DNA from: Rhizobium sp. Leaf306
GTDB lineage: Bacteria > Pseudomonadota > Alphaproteobacteria > Rhizobiales > Rhizobiaceae
Length of the DNA: 64,000 nt
Direction: 5' to 3'
Assembly: GCF_001423425.1 (NCBI RefSeq)
Contig: NZ_LMNX01000004.1
Location: 310,001-374,000 of the forward strand
Every line of letters starts with the position of its first letter. Within the stretch, counting starts at the first letter, position 1. The notes under the pieces are model-generated. The model had not been told where the DNA came from. It saw only the letters and a program-made list of their open reading frames with translations, and did not search any database. Shown here in pieces: positions 1-8,968 of this stretch. A program made the position numbers and the translations under genes.

Positions 1-563
1 CGGTCGCGCTTTGCCTGCTCCAGCAAATTGAGGATTTCCGCCTGGATCGACGCATCGAGCGCCGAGGTCGGCTCATCCAGCAGCAGGATCTTCGGCTCGA
101 GGATGAGTGCCCGGGCAATCGCGATCCGCTGGCGCTGGCCGCCGGAAAGCTGGTGCGAATAGCGGAACCGGAAACCCGCCCCCAGCCCGACCTCATCAAG
201 CGCGCGGGCAATCCGCACATCGACATCGGTAAAGCCATGGATCGCCAGAGGCTCCAACAGCAGCCGGTCCACCGTCTGGCGCGGATGCAGCGATCCGTAA
301 GGATCCTGGAACACCATCTGGACGGTGCGGTAGAATTCCTTGGTCCTACTCTGCCCCGAATAGGTTTTCCCCGCGACCGTCAGCGTGCCGCTGTCGAACC
401 CTGCCAGCCCAGACACCGCGCGCAACAGCGTCGATTTCCCAGACCCCGATTCACCGACGATCCCGAAACTTTCGCCCTCTTCCACATCCATGCTGACATG
501 ATCGAGTGCTGCAAAATCGTCATAGGTGACGAGCATGTCCCTGATGGAGATGATGGCACTCAT
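1..563 (-). CDS. dppF: Peptide ABC transporter ATP-binding protein, DppF-like (C-terminus outside window)
   Basis: Second ATPase of a dipeptide/oligopeptide importer; it hydrolyses ATP on the cytoplasmic face to drive uptake. The visible N-terminal 187 residues contain Walker A GESGSGKST, a Q-loop (VFQDPYGSLHPR), the signature LSGGQRQRIAIARAL and Walker B ILLLDEPTSALD. The start ATG (561-563) overlaps the TGA of the preceding ATPase gene as ATGA, so the two are translationally coupled. The gene runs off the left edge, and the C-terminal oligopeptide-transporter extension expected in this family is not visible. The peptide assignment rests on the operon; the symbol marks family, not proven orthology. 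Confidence 0.9.
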   Translation of the reverse strand, partial: MSAIISIRDMLVTYDDFAALDHVSMDVEEGESFGIVGESGSGKSTLLRAVSGLAGFDSGTLTVAGKTYSGQSRTKEFYRTVQMVFQDPYGSLHPRQTVDRLLLEPLAIHGFTDVDVRIARALDEVGLGAGFRFRYSHQLSGGQRQRIAIARALILEPKILLLDEPTSALDASIQAEILNLLEQAKRD

Positions 564-1435
564 AGCGACCACTCCGGCTTGCGGTCGAGCACCGGCAGCG
601 GATGCCGGTTCGAGCCTATCGTCGGCAGGCAATTGAGAAGCCCCAGCGTATAGGGATGGCTCGCCTTGGAAAGATCGGCAGACGCCAGTTCCTCCACCAC
701 CCGTCCGGCATACATCACCAGCACCCGGTCGCAGAAGGAGGAGACCAGACGCAGATCGTGAGACACGAAGATCAGCCCCATGCCGCGCTCGGACACCAGC
801 TTGTCGAGAATGTCGAGAACGTCGAGCTGCACGGTCACGTCGAGCGCGGACGTCGGTTCGTCAGCGATCAGAAGCTCCGGCCCGCAGATCAGCATCATCG
901 CGATCATCACCCGCTGCCCCATGCCGCCGGAAACCTCGTGCGGATAGAGATCGTAGACACGGCCCGGATCGCGGATCTGCACCGATTCCAGCATCGTGAT
1001 CACCCGCTCCTTCGCCTGCGCTCCCGAGACCTTCTCATGGGTCTTCAGCGTCTCGACGATCTGCCGGCCGATGGTCATGACCGGATTGAGCGAATATTTT
1101 GGGTCCTGCAGGATCATCGCGATCTGCTTGCCGCGAATATGCCGACGCTCGGACTTCGGCATCGACAGAAGATCGCGACCTCGAAATTTCAGCTTGTTCG
1201 CGGTGATCTTCGCATGCCCCGCCGTCAGCCCCATGATGGCGCGACCGGTCTGCGACTTGCCGGAACCGGATTCGCCGACGATGCCGAGACGTTCCTTGCC
1301 GAGCGTGAACGAAACGCCGCGCACAGCGGTTACCTCGCCGGTGCGGGTCGGAAACGTCACGCGCAGGTCGTCGACCGCAAGCAGCGGCGCTTCGGTGGTA
1401 GCAGTCATGTTGACGGAAGGATTGCCCATCATCAT
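560..1435 (-). CDS. dppD: Peptide ABC transporter ATP-binding protein, DppD-like
   Basis: First ATPase of the peptide importer, about 291 aa. It has Walker A GESGSGKSQ, Q-loop ILQDPKYSLNP, signature VSGGMGQRVMIAMML and Walker B LLIADEPTSALD, and ends with the proline-rich tail typical of the DppD/OppD C-terminal extension (HPYTLGLLNCLP). The reading frame extends further upstream, but that part overlaps the permease gene. I chose the first of three consecutive ATGs at 1435 because GGAGAAAGG lies just upstream; the ATG at 1408 is the alternative. It lies 13 nt after the permease stop and overlaps the next ATPase by ATGA. The signature VSGGMGQRV differs from the usual SGGQ by one residue, which is common in this family. 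Confidence 0.92.
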   Translation of the reverse strand: MMMGNPSVNMTATTEAPLLAVDDLRVTFPTRTGEVTAVRGVSFTLGKERLGIVGESGSGKSQTGRAIMGLTAGHAKITANKLKFRGRDLLSMPKSERRHIRGKQIAMILQDPKYSLNPVMTIGRQIVETLKTHEKVSGAQAKERVITMLESVQIRDPGRVYDLYPHEVSGGMGQRVMIAMMLICGPELLIADEPTSALDVTVQLDVLDILDKLVSERGMGLIFVSHDLRLVSSFCDRVLVMYAGRVVEELASADLSKASHPYTLGLLNCLPTIGSNRHPLPVLDRKPEWSL

Positions 1436-1448
1436 TGGCCTTTCTCCG

Positions 1449-2378
1449 TCATTGTCCGGCCTCCTTCGGATCCAGCGCATCGCGCAATCCGTCGCCGAGA
1501 AGGTTGAAGCCGAGGCTGACGATCAGGATGGCGATACCGGGCATGGCGGCTACCCACCACTGGTCGAGAATGAAACGGCGACCGGATGCGATCATCGCGC
1601 CCCATTCCGGAAGCGGCGGCTGTGCGCCGAGACCCAGGAAGCCGAGACCGGCAGCGGTCAGGATGATGCCCGCCATATCGAGCGTGACGCGCACGATCAG
1701 CGACGACATGCAGAGCGGCATGACGTGGCGCAGCACGATACGAAACGGCGAGGCGCCCATCAGCTTCACCGCCGAGATGAATTCCGAGTTGCGAAACGTC
1801 ATCGTCTCGGCGCGGGCGATACGCGCATAGGGCGGCCAGGACGTAACCGCGATGGCAAGCACCGCGTTCTCGATGCCGGGCCCGAGTGCCGCGACCAGCG
1901 CCAGTGCCAGAACGAGCTTCGGAAAGGCGAGAAAGATGTCGGTGATCCGCATCAGGACCGCATCCACCCATCCGCCGGCGTAACCCGAGACCGTGCCGAC
2001 GATCAGCCCGACCGGCGCGGCGATGACCGCCACCAGCACCACCACGAACAGCGTCAGCCGCGATCCGTAGAGAAGCCGCGAGAGAATGTCGCGGCCCTGG
2101 TCGTCGGTGCCGAGCAGGAAGCCCGCCGAACCCGGCGGCAGCAGCCTGGAATTGCGCAGGTCGCCCTGAACCGGGTTATGCGGCGCAAGGACATTTGCGA
2201 AGATGGCGATGAAAATCAGGCCCAGGATTATGAAGAGGCCGAGCAGTGCCAGCCGGTTTTCAGAAAACTGCCGCCAGACCACATAGGCGCGGCCGATACG
2301 GGCCTGATGACGGGAGGTCGGCCGGTCGGACAGAAGCCACGCCCGGCTATAGGGTTTCAACGGTGCAACTTCACTCAT
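1449..2378 (-). CDS. dppC: Peptide ABC transporter permease, DppC-like
   Basis: Inner-membrane permease of the peptide importer, 309 aa. The N-terminal cytoplasmic stretch is followed by a transmembrane helix (LALLGLFIILGLIFIAIFAN) and a periplasmic HNPVQGD segment typical of the OppC_N domain, then the binding-protein-dependent transport domain. The coupling-loop EAA motif is visible (RAETMTFRNSEFISAVKLMGAS). The start ATG at 2378 overlaps the TGA of the dppB-like gene (ATGA), which rejects the much longer upstream reading frame. It functions as a heterodimer with the neighbouring permease. Confidence 0.93.
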   Translation of the reverse strand: MSEVAPLKPYSRAWLLSDRPTSRHQARIGRAYVVWRQFSENRLALLGLFIILGLIFIAIFANVLAPHNPVQGDLRNSRLLPPGSAGFLLGTDDQGRDILSRLLYGSRLTLFVVVLVAVIAAPVGLIVGTVSGYAGGWVDAVLMRITDIFLAFPKLVLALALVAALGPGIENAVLAIAVTSWPPYARIARAETMTFRNSEFISAVKLMGASPFRIVLRHVMPLCMSSLIVRVTLDMAGIILTAAGLGFLGLGAQPPLPEWGAMIASGRRFILDQWWVAAMPGIAILIVSLGFNLLGDGLRDALDPKEAGQ

Positions 2379-3439
2379 CGGCGCGTCCTCGGGTCGAGCG
2401 TCCGATAGAGAAGATCGGAAAACAGGTTGATGGCGACGAACACCATGCCGATCACAAGCGTGCCGCCGAGCACCGCATTCATATCGGCATTTTGCAGCGA
2501 GTTGGTGATGTAGAGGCCAAGCCCCGGCCATGAGAAGATGGTCTCGGTCAGAACCGAACCCTCCAGCAGCCCCGCATAGGACAGTGCGATGACTGTTATC
2601 AGCGGCACGGCAGCATTGCGCAGCGCGTGGAACCAGATGATCCGCGTTTCCGACAGGCCCTTGGCCCGCGCCGCGACCACGTATTCCTGCGAAAGTTCGG
2701 TCAGCATGAACGAGCGCGTCATGCGGCTGATATAGGCGAGCGAGAAATAGCCGAGCAGGCATCCGGGCAGGATGATGTGACGGAACAGGTCCCAGACCAC
2801 CTCCCACTCCCGCTGCCAGATGGCATCGACCAGGAAGAAGCCGGTCACGGACGTGAACGTGTATTCGTAGGCGATATCGATCCGGCCCGGATAGGCGACC
2901 CAGCGGAGCTTCGCATAGAACACGACAAGCGACAGCAGTCCCAGCCAGAAGATCGGTACCGAATAGCCGATCAGGCCGATGATACGCACGATCTGGTCGG
3001 CGATCGAGCCCCGCTTGACGGCCGCCAGTACGCCGAGCGGCACGCCGATGACGGCGCCGATCAGCGTGCCGATCGTGGCAAGCTCGATCGTTGCCGGAAA
3101 CACCCGGGCAATATCGGTCATGACAGGGTTCGTCGTCAGCACCGAGGTGCCGAAATCACCGGTCAGCGCCTGTTTTATGTAGATCCAGAACTGATGATAG
3201 AGCGGCAGGTTGAGGCCTAGTTCCTCGCGCACCCGCTCCACCACATGGGCCGGAGCCCGGTCACCGACGATCGCCAATGCCGGATCGATCGGCACCACGC
3301 GACCGATGAAAAAGGTGACGGCCAACAGGCCGAGAAAAGTGGTCGCCGCGGTGATGAGAAACCGCAGCGTACCTTTGACAATGGAGGGAGCACGGCGCCG
3401 GTTGCGCCGTGTCACAGTCGTTACATCGGGAAGCGTCAA
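2375..3439 (-). CDS. dppB: Peptide ABC transporter permease, DppB-like
   Basis: First permease of the peptide importer, about 354 aa. It has an N-terminal membrane anchor (FLITAATTFLGLLAVTFFIG), the VPIDPA segment typical of DppB/OppB, and the transport domain with an EAA loop (VVAARAKGLSETRIIWFHALRNA). The longest frame starts with TTG at 3439 and a GTG lies 8 codons inside; neither has a convincing Shine-Dalgarno, so the exact start is uncertain. The stop overlaps the next permease gene. The basic leader RRNRRRAP before the first helix fits a cytoplasmic N-terminus. It lies 19 nt downstream of the binding-protein gene. Confidence 0.9.
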   Translation of the reverse strand: MTLPDVTTVTRRNRRRAPSIVKGTLRFLITAATTFLGLLAVTFFIGRVVPIDPALAIVGDRAPAHVVERVREELGLNLPLYHQFWIYIKQALTGDFGTSVLTTNPVMTDIARVFPATIELATIGTLIGAVIGVPLGVLAAVKRGSIADQIVRIIGLIGYSVPIFWLGLLSLVVFYAKLRWVAYPGRIDIAYEYTFTSVTGFFLVDAIWQREWEVVWDLFRHIILPGCLLGYFSLAYISRMTRSFMLTELSQEYVVAARAKGLSETRIIWFHALRNAAVPLITVIALSYAGLLEGSVLTETIFSWPGLGLYITNSLQNADMNAVLGGTLVIGMVFVAINLFSDLLYRTLDPRTRR

Positions 3440-3458
3440 GGAAATCGTCCCCTATCGG

Positions 3459-5117
3459 CTATTCCTTCGAGACCGGAGCAACGAAGTTGGTGTCGAAGCT
3501 CGGGCCGAGCTTGTAATTCTTCACCTTGGATGAATAGCCGGCCACTTCCGTCTGCTGGAAGACGATCACGAACGGGCTGGTGGCCAGAACCTTTTTCTGC
3601 AGGTCCTCGTAGGTGGCCGCACGCTTGGCGGCATCCTTTTCGAGAAGCGCACCCTTGCTGGCGTCAGACAGTTCCTTCGGCACGTCCCAGGCATTGCGCC
3701 ATGCGAGCGTCTTCGTCGTGCCCGTATCGGCATTGTCAGGGTTGACGGTAAACGTCTCGGCATTCGAGTTCGGATCGAAATAGTCCGAACCCCACTGGCC
3801 GATATAGATGTCGTGGGTGCGGGCGCGGTACTTGGTCAGGGTCTGCTTGCCATCGCCCGGAATGATTTCCAGCTTGATATTGGCCTGCGCCAGCGTCTGC
3901 TGCACGCTTTCGGCAATGCCGGTCACCGGCTGCGTGTTGCGCACGTCCATGGTCACGGTAAAGCCGTCGGCAAGACCGGCCTTGGCCAGCAGTTCCTTCG
4001 CCTTCGCCACGTCCAGCTTGTAGGGGTTGTCGGAGAGAGCGCCGAGCTGGCCCTTCGGCAGGAAGGTCTGGTGGATTTCGCCGATACCCTTGATCAGCGT
4101 CGCGCCGATCGCGTCATAGTCGACCAGATACTTCATCGCCTCGACCACTTCCGGCTTGGCGAGGTTCTTGTTCTTCTGGTTGAGGCTGAAATAGTAGACC
4201 GTGCCCTTCGGCGCTGAGGTGAGCGCGATGCCCTCCTTCTTCGACACGGAGTCCATGTCGTTCGGCTCGAGATTGCGGGCGACATCGATATCGCCGTTCT
4301 CAAGCGCCAGGCGCTGGCCGGAGCTTTCCTTCATGTGGCGGTAGATCACCCGCTTCAGCTTCGGCTTCTCGCCGTAATAATTGGGGTTGGCTTCCATCAC
4401 GACGGCTTCGTTGGCGCGCCATGCGACCACCTTGAACGGGCCGGACCCCGCATAGCCGGTCTTCATCCACTCATTGCCGAAATCGGTGTCGAATTTGTAT
4501 TCGGCCGTCGGGGTGACGGATTTCGCATGCTCCATCACCACCTTCTTGTCGACCACCGCGGTCACTGTTGCGGTCAGCACGTTGAGCACGAAGCTCGGCG
4601 CATAGGCCTTGTCGACGACAAAGGTAAACGTGTCGGCGCCGGATGCCTTCGCCTTTTCGGTGACGTTGTCAGCCTTCAGGCCGAACTGGGTCAGGAGGAA
4701 CGCCGGCGACTTGTCGAGCTTGACGGCGCGCTCGAACGAGAAGGCGACGTCTTCTGCGGTGATCGGGTTGCCGGACGCAAATTTCAGGTTGGGCTTCAGC
4801 TTGAACGTATAGGTCATGCCATCGTCGGACACCGTCCAGCTGTCTGCGAGATCGCCGATCACCTTCGACGTGTCGGACGGATCGAGCGTCACGAGCTTGC
4901 TATAGCTGTTGGCGGTCACCTCGGCCGCCGAAAGCTCGAAGGCTTCGCCCGGATCGATGCTGATAATGTCGTCGATCGCAAAGCCTTCGACCAGCGTATC
5001 GGCCGGCGTTGCGGCCATCGCCTCTCCGGAAAGACCATAGGGTGCGGCAAACGAAAGCAGCGACAGCGCTGCGGTCGCCGACAGCATTCGAAGAGTGTGG
5101 GAGCGAAGATGAAGCAT
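3459..5117 (-). CDS. Peptide ABC transporter periplasmic substrate-binding protein (SBP family 5)
   Basis: Periplasmic receptor of the importer, 552 aa, usual length for family 5 (DppA/OppA). The signal peptide covers roughly residues 1-35, with a hydrophobic core MLSATAALSLLSFAAP and a cleavage site near AMAATPA. The mature protein shows typical family features: IDPGEAFELSAAEV, YTFKLKPNLKFASG and ITAEDVAFSFERAV. It is preceded by a dipeptidase gene on the same strand and followed by the two permeases. Context favours di- or oligopeptides as ligand, but family 5 also binds opines, nickel and other solutes, so the substrate is inferred. Confidence 0.93.
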   Translation of the reverse strand: MLHLRSHTLRMLSATAALSLLSFAAPYGLSGEAMAATPADTLVEGFAIDDIISIDPGEAFELSAAEVTANSYSKLVTLDPSDTSKVIGDLADSWTVSDDGMTYTFKLKPNLKFASGNPITAEDVAFSFERAVKLDKSPAFLLTQFGLKADNVTEKAKASGADTFTFVVDKAYAPSFVLNVLTATVTAVVDKKVVMEHAKSVTPTAEYKFDTDFGNEWMKTGYAGSGPFKVVAWRANEAVVMEANPNYYGEKPKLKRVIYRHMKESSGQRLALENGDIDVARNLEPNDMDSVSKKEGIALTSAPKGTVYYFSLNQKNKNLAKPEVVEAMKYLVDYDAIGATLIKGIGEIHQTFLPKGQLGALSDNPYKLDVAKAKELLAKAGLADGFTVTMDVRNTQPVTGIAESVQQTLAQANIKLEIIPGDGKQTLTKYRARTHDIYIGQWGSDYFDPNSNAETFTVNPDNADTGTTKTLAWRNAWDVPKELSDASKGALLEKDAAKRAATYEDLQKKVLATSPFVIVFQQTEVAGYSSKVKNYKLGPSFDTNFVAPVSKE

Positions 5118-5184
5118 GTGATTTCCCCTGTTCCGTACGTTGCGGAAGCCTGTTTCTAACCCGTTCGAAGCCCGTCTTACGAGC

Positions 5185-6234
5185 CTATTCCTGCCAAGCC
5201 TTGCCCAGAACCCTCAACCAGTTTTCACGGCAAAGCTTTGCGAGATCCTCGTCAGCGTATCCCTCAGTTTTGAGGGCCGCAACCAGATTTTGATTGCCTG
5301 CAGCATCGCTGATCTGCTGCGGTATCGTGGCGCCGTCGAAGTCCGATCCGAGCGCCACGCAGTCGATCCCCATCCGCTCGACCATGTAGTTGATGTGGCG
5401 CACCATGTCGGAAAGCGGGGTCGCCGCATCGTCGCGCCCGTCGGGCCGCAGCATGGTCACCGCATAGTTCAGCCCGGCCAGACCTCCGCTTTCCTTGATC
5501 GCGTCCATCTGCCTGTCCGTCAGGTTGCGGGCGACCGGCGTCAGCGCATGCGCGTTGGAATGGCTGGCGATCAGCGGCTGGTCGCTGGTCTTCGCCACAT
5601 CCCAGAACCCCTTCTCGGTAATATGCGAAAGGTCGATCGCGATGCCGAGCCGGTTGCATTCCTTGACCAGCCGGAAGCCGGCATCGGTGAGCCCCGGCCC
5701 CGTATCGGTCGTCATAGGAAAGGCGAACGGCACGCCATGGCCAAAGATGTTGTGGCGGCTCCAGACGGGACCGAGCGACCGCAGGCCCGCCGCATGGAAC
5801 ACGTCGAGATTGACGAGATCCGCATCGATCGCCTCACAGCCCTCCATATGCATCACGGCGGCAAACACACCGTCCGCCATCGCCTTGCGGATCTCCGCCA
5901 CCGACCGGCACAACCGCCAAGCCCCTGCCCGGTCTAGCCGCAGCGCGATGGAGGCCATTTCCAGCGCTATATCCAGCGACGGCGCATAATCGAGCGGCGC
6001 CGCCAGCGGCGTCGCATAATATCCATCCGCATCCGGATCCGACAGAACCAGATCGCCCGAGGGAATGTAGATGGCACAAAGCCCCCCACCAAGACCGCCC
6101 TTTTTCGCCCGCGGCGCATCAATATGCCCCCCCGCCGTCCCCCCGGCAAACTCCGCCACCGGATCCCCACCAGCCTTCATGTTCCGCCAAAGCCGCAAAA
6201 GCACATCGTTATGGCCGTCGAACACCAATTGCAT
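5185..6234 (-). CDS. Membrane-dipeptidase-type peptidase (M19, renal dipeptidase family)
   Basis: Zinc dipeptidase of the M19 family, 349 aa, predicted to release amino acids from imported dipeptides. The N-terminal metal motif is FDGHNDVLLRLW (H-x-D), followed by MHMEGCEAI (metal-bridging Glu), LSHITEKGFWDV and SHSNAHAL (metal histidines), then the C-terminal ALGSDFDGATIP signature. The frame extends upstream to 6402, but I chose ATG 6234 because conserved sequence begins at that Met and GGGAAT precedes it. It lies 67 nt upstream of the binding-protein gene on the same strand, so transport and hydrolysis are probably co-expressed. No signal peptide is visible, so it should act in the cytoplasm. 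Confidence 0.9.
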   Translation of the reverse strand: MQLVFDGHNDVLLRLWRNMKAGGDPVAEFAGGTAGGHIDAPRAKKGGLGGGLCAIYIPSGDLVLSDPDADGYYATPLAAPLDYAPSLDIALEMASIALRLDRAGAWRLCRSVAEIRKAMADGVFAAVMHMEGCEAIDADLVNLDVFHAAGLRSLGPVWSRHNIFGHGVPFAFPMTTDTGPGLTDAGFRLVKECNRLGIAIDLSHITEKGFWDVAKTSDQPLIASHSNAHALTPVARNLTDRQMDAIKESGGLAGLNYAVTMLRPDGRDDAATPLSDMVRHINYMVERMGIDCVALGSDFDGATIPQQISDAAGNQNLVAALKTEGYADEDLAKLCRENWLRVLGKAWQE

Positions 6235-6384
6235 GATTTCATTCCCGATATCGTGATTGTCAGAAGCGGTGGGTGATCGCGATCCTATCCCGCCGGCCGT
6301 GTTTCGCAAGGTGGAAATGCGCTCTGATGCACCTGTCGAAATAACAGCCCGATCAAGAGCTCCCCGCATTGCGGACGCGATGGC

Positions 6385-6480
6385 ACTGGATTCCTGTGAC
6401 AAGCTCCCTCATCACTTTGCTCGTCACAGGAACCCAGCCGCGCGAAGTCCTTCGCGTGAGAGAACGCTTTTTGGACTGAC
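6385..6480. repeat. Intergenic palindromic repeat, copy A (rearranged)
   Basis: Contains TTCCTGTGAC (6391-6400) and its inverted partner GTCACAGGAA (6423-6432), separated by sequence with CCCTCATC. A second hairpin CGCGAAG-TC-CTTCGCG follows near 6437-6455. The same modules make up copies at 31.4, 34.4 and 37.2 kb, but here their order differs and the core is in opposite orientation. It lies between the phosphoribosyltransferase stop and the dipeptidase start. The rest of the gap (6235-6384) shows no recognisable site. Confidence 0.7.
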
Positions 6481-6481
6481 G

Positions 6482-7159
6482 TCACACCCCCCACAACCCC
6501 TCACCCGCCCTTACCAGCATCGGCGTCCCAAACACCCCTACGGCCCTCTCCCGCCACTCGGCCCCGAACCCGTCGAGCCTGTCATGCCAGCGCACCGATT
6601 GCAGCATTGCCGCCCCGATCGCGACCGGTTCGATGCCCTGCGACGCCAGCAGCGTCAGACCGGCGACGATCGAGGTACCGGAGGAAATGACGTCGTCCAC
6701 CAGCACCACGCGCTTGCCCGTGATGAGAGGCAGCATGCGCGGATCGACATAGAGGCGCTTCACCTGGTCGGGTGTGGTGATCGACGACAGCGGCACGGAC
6801 ATCGTCTCGTCGTACCAAAATTTCCTGGAGGTCCCCAGCGGAACGTAGCGCGGCAATCCCAGCGCGCGGGCGACGGCTGAGGCGAGCGTTAGGCCAAGCG
6901 TCGGCAGGCCGACGATCACCTCGGGGCGGTAGGGTTCGAGTTTCTTTGCGAGATCCGCCGCCAGCGCATCCTGCACCTCGAAACTCGCCTGGTTGATGAT
7001 CAGCGAGGCGAGTGCGTGTTTGCCGTCGGAAAGCGGTCGGATCGGCAGGCGCAGCTGTTGCCCGTCATCGAGACTGACGGGAAAGAACCCTGAAAACGGC
7101 GCCTCGCCCGAAAACGTGCCCGCCGGATGGATATCCTGCCAGAAGTCGTGCGGCTGCAT
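6482..7159 (-). CDS. Phosphoribosyltransferase (PRTase type I), probably purine salvage
   Basis: A 225-aa protein with the type I PRPP-binding loop VVLVDDVISSGTS (residues about 150-162), two hydrophobic residues and two acidic residues before the glycine loop as in adenine and orotate PRTases. The upstream PEVIVGLPTLGLTLASAVA matches the PPi loop region. It would convert a free base plus PRPP to a nucleotide in the cytoplasm. It is the last gene of the lacI-led operon, 9 nt after the adenine deaminase gene, so the base is probably hypoxanthine, adenine or guanine; the sequence alone does not fix it. Confidence 0.85.
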   Translation of the reverse strand: MQPHDFWQDIHPAGTFSGEAPFSGFFPVSLDDGQQLRLPIRPLSDGKHALASLIINQASFEVQDALAADLAKKLEPYRPEVIVGLPTLGLTLASAVARALGLPRYVPLGTSRKFWYDETMSVPLSSITTPDQVKRLYVDPRMLPLITGKRVVLVDDVISSGTSIVAGLTLLASQGIEPVAIGAAMLQSVRWHDRLDGFGAEWRERAVGVFGTPMLVRAGEGLWGV

Positions 7160-7168
7160 GAACGCCCC

Positions 7169-8968
7169 TTATCCGAGAATTTCGAGAACGGGGCTTTCCA
7201 GCACCTTGCCTGTTGCGACATCGGCGATGCCCCTGTCGGTCTGGTGCGGACCGGGATTGCAGGCAAGCGTCGCGCCAAAGCAGGCCTTGAACACGAGATA
7301 GGGCGGCGTCCAGTCGACGATGCCGTCCATCGCGGCGCGGATGGCACGAAAGCCGTCTGCTACCTCTTCCATCGGCGCTTCCGAAACGAGACCCGAGAGC
7401 GGCAGCGGCAGCAGCACCTCCACCTTGCCGTTGATCGCCACCGCCATGCCGCCACCGGCGGAAATCACCGCATTGGCGGCAACGGCCATATCGACTGGAT
7501 CGGCGCCGAACACGGTCAGGTTATGGCTGTCATGCGCAAGCGTGGTGGCAAAAGCGCCGCGCCATGTGCCCCAGCCGGTGAGGAACCCGACGCGGGTGCG
7601 GCAGTCTGCCCGGCCATGGCGGTGGGTCACGGCAATCAGCGTCGCACCTTCGGGGGGCACCACGAAACCATCGACGACGTCGGCATCCGCGCTTCCCCAG
7701 CGGGTAAACCGTGGCCGGTCGATTGTGGCGAGGCGCACCTTTGCGCCCTCCGACCGAACCCGGAAATCATCAGGCTGCAGAGGCTTGAGCTTGACCGAAG
7801 CCGTCAGCGGAGCCGGATCGGTCGGTTTGATCTCGACCGATATCGAACCGCCACAGCCAACTTCCGTGCCGCTGGCCAGCACATGCCGGGCGCGAAATTC
7901 CGTGAAATCCTCGAAGATGGCAATATCGGCACGCCGCCCGGCGGCGATCAGGCCGAGATCGGCGCGGCCGATGCGCTGGGCCGCGTTCAACGTCGCGGCC
8001 TGAAGCGCCCATTCCGGCTTCATTCCATAGCGCACCAGCCTGCGCACCACGTCGTCCAGCCCGCCGCCGTCGACGAGATCGTCCGGAAACACGTCGTCGG
8101 TGCAAAGCGTCAGCGTCTGCGGCAGACGGCCCAGTTCGCCAAGCGCTGCGACGAACTCCGGCAGAAGATGGTCATGGCTGCCGCGCAGCTCCACCGTCAG
8201 TCCGGCGCGCAGCTTGGCGATCAGGTCTGCGCCCGAAACAAGCTCGTGGTCGGAGGTGATGCCGGATGCCATGAAGGCATTGAGATCCGCATCGGCAAGA
8301 CCGCGGGCATGGCCGCAGACCAGCTTTTCCGCAGCCAGCGCCACTTGCACGATCTCGCTCATGCGCGGGTCGCGATCGATCACGCCGCGCATGTTCATCA
8401 CTTCGGCCAGACCGGCGATCTTCGGCCAGTAAAGCATTTCCTCGATCGCATCGGCTTCGAAACTGGCGCCCGCCATTTCGAGCCCCGGTGCAGACGGTAC
8501 GCAAGACGGCGCAAGAACCAGGCACCGCAGCGGCAGGCACTTCACCGCCTCGACCGCCCAGCGCACGCCATCGACACCGTTGACGTTGCCGAATTCGTGC
8601 GGATCCCACACGACGGTGGTGACGCCGCGCGGCAGCACGGTTTGCGCATAGGTGGCCGGCGTCACCATCGAGCTTTCGATATGCATATGCGTATCGATCA
8701 GCCCCGGCGACACAAAGGCACCGCCGGCATCGATCACCCGGTCGGCATCGCTGCGGCTAGCAGGCGCGTGGACGCTGGCGATCAGCGGCCCGACAATGCC
8801 GATATCGGCCGCGCGGAGTTCGCCCGTCACCATGTCGACGAGGGTGCCGCCGGTGATCAGGATATCGAAAGGCGCATCGCCGCGGGCAGCGATCACGGCC
8901 CGGTCGCGCAAGCCCGCATCGGTAAACCCGTAGATGTCAGTCACGATGGTCTTCATCTCGCCGCTCAT
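7169..8968 (-). CDS. ade: Adenine deaminase
   Basis: Amidohydrolase-family enzyme converting adenine to hypoxanthine plus ammonia, 599 aa, the normal length for Ade. The metal site FVSPGLIDTHMHIESSMV near residues 90-107 is characteristic, followed by VVWDPHEFGNV and later CGHARGL, all typical of adenine deaminase. The start was set at the ATG at 8968, which shares its A with the TGA of the nucleoside hydrolase gene (TGATG, one base overlap); GTG codons two triplets upstream and an ATG four codons downstream are alternatives. The neighbouring nucleoside hydrolase supplies adenine and the PRTase uses the product. Confidence 0.93.
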   Translation of the reverse strand: MSGEMKTIVTDIYGFTDAGLRDRAVIAARGDAPFDILITGGTLVDMVTGELRAADIGIVGPLIASVHAPASRSDADRVIDAGGAFVSPGLIDTHMHIESSMVTPATYAQTVLPRGVTTVVWDPHEFGNVNGVDGVRWAVEAVKCLPLRCLVLAPSCVPSAPGLEMAGASFEADAIEEMLYWPKIAGLAEVMNMRGVIDRDPRMSEIVQVALAAEKLVCGHARGLADADLNAFMASGITSDHELVSGADLIAKLRAGLTVELRGSHDHLLPEFVAALGELGRLPQTLTLCTDDVFPDDLVDGGGLDDVVRRLVRYGMKPEWALQAATLNAAQRIGRADLGLIAAGRRADIAIFEDFTEFRARHVLASGTEVGCGGSISVEIKPTDPAPLTASVKLKPLQPDDFRVRSEGAKVRLATIDRPRFTRWGSADADVVDGFVVPPEGATLIAVTHRHGRADCRTRVGFLTGWGTWRGAFATTLAHDSHNLTVFGADPVDMAVAANAVISAGGGMAVAINGKVEVLLPLPLSGLVSEAPMEEVADGFRAIRAAMDGIVDWTPPYLVFKACFGATLACNPGPHQTDRGIADVATGKVLESPVLEILG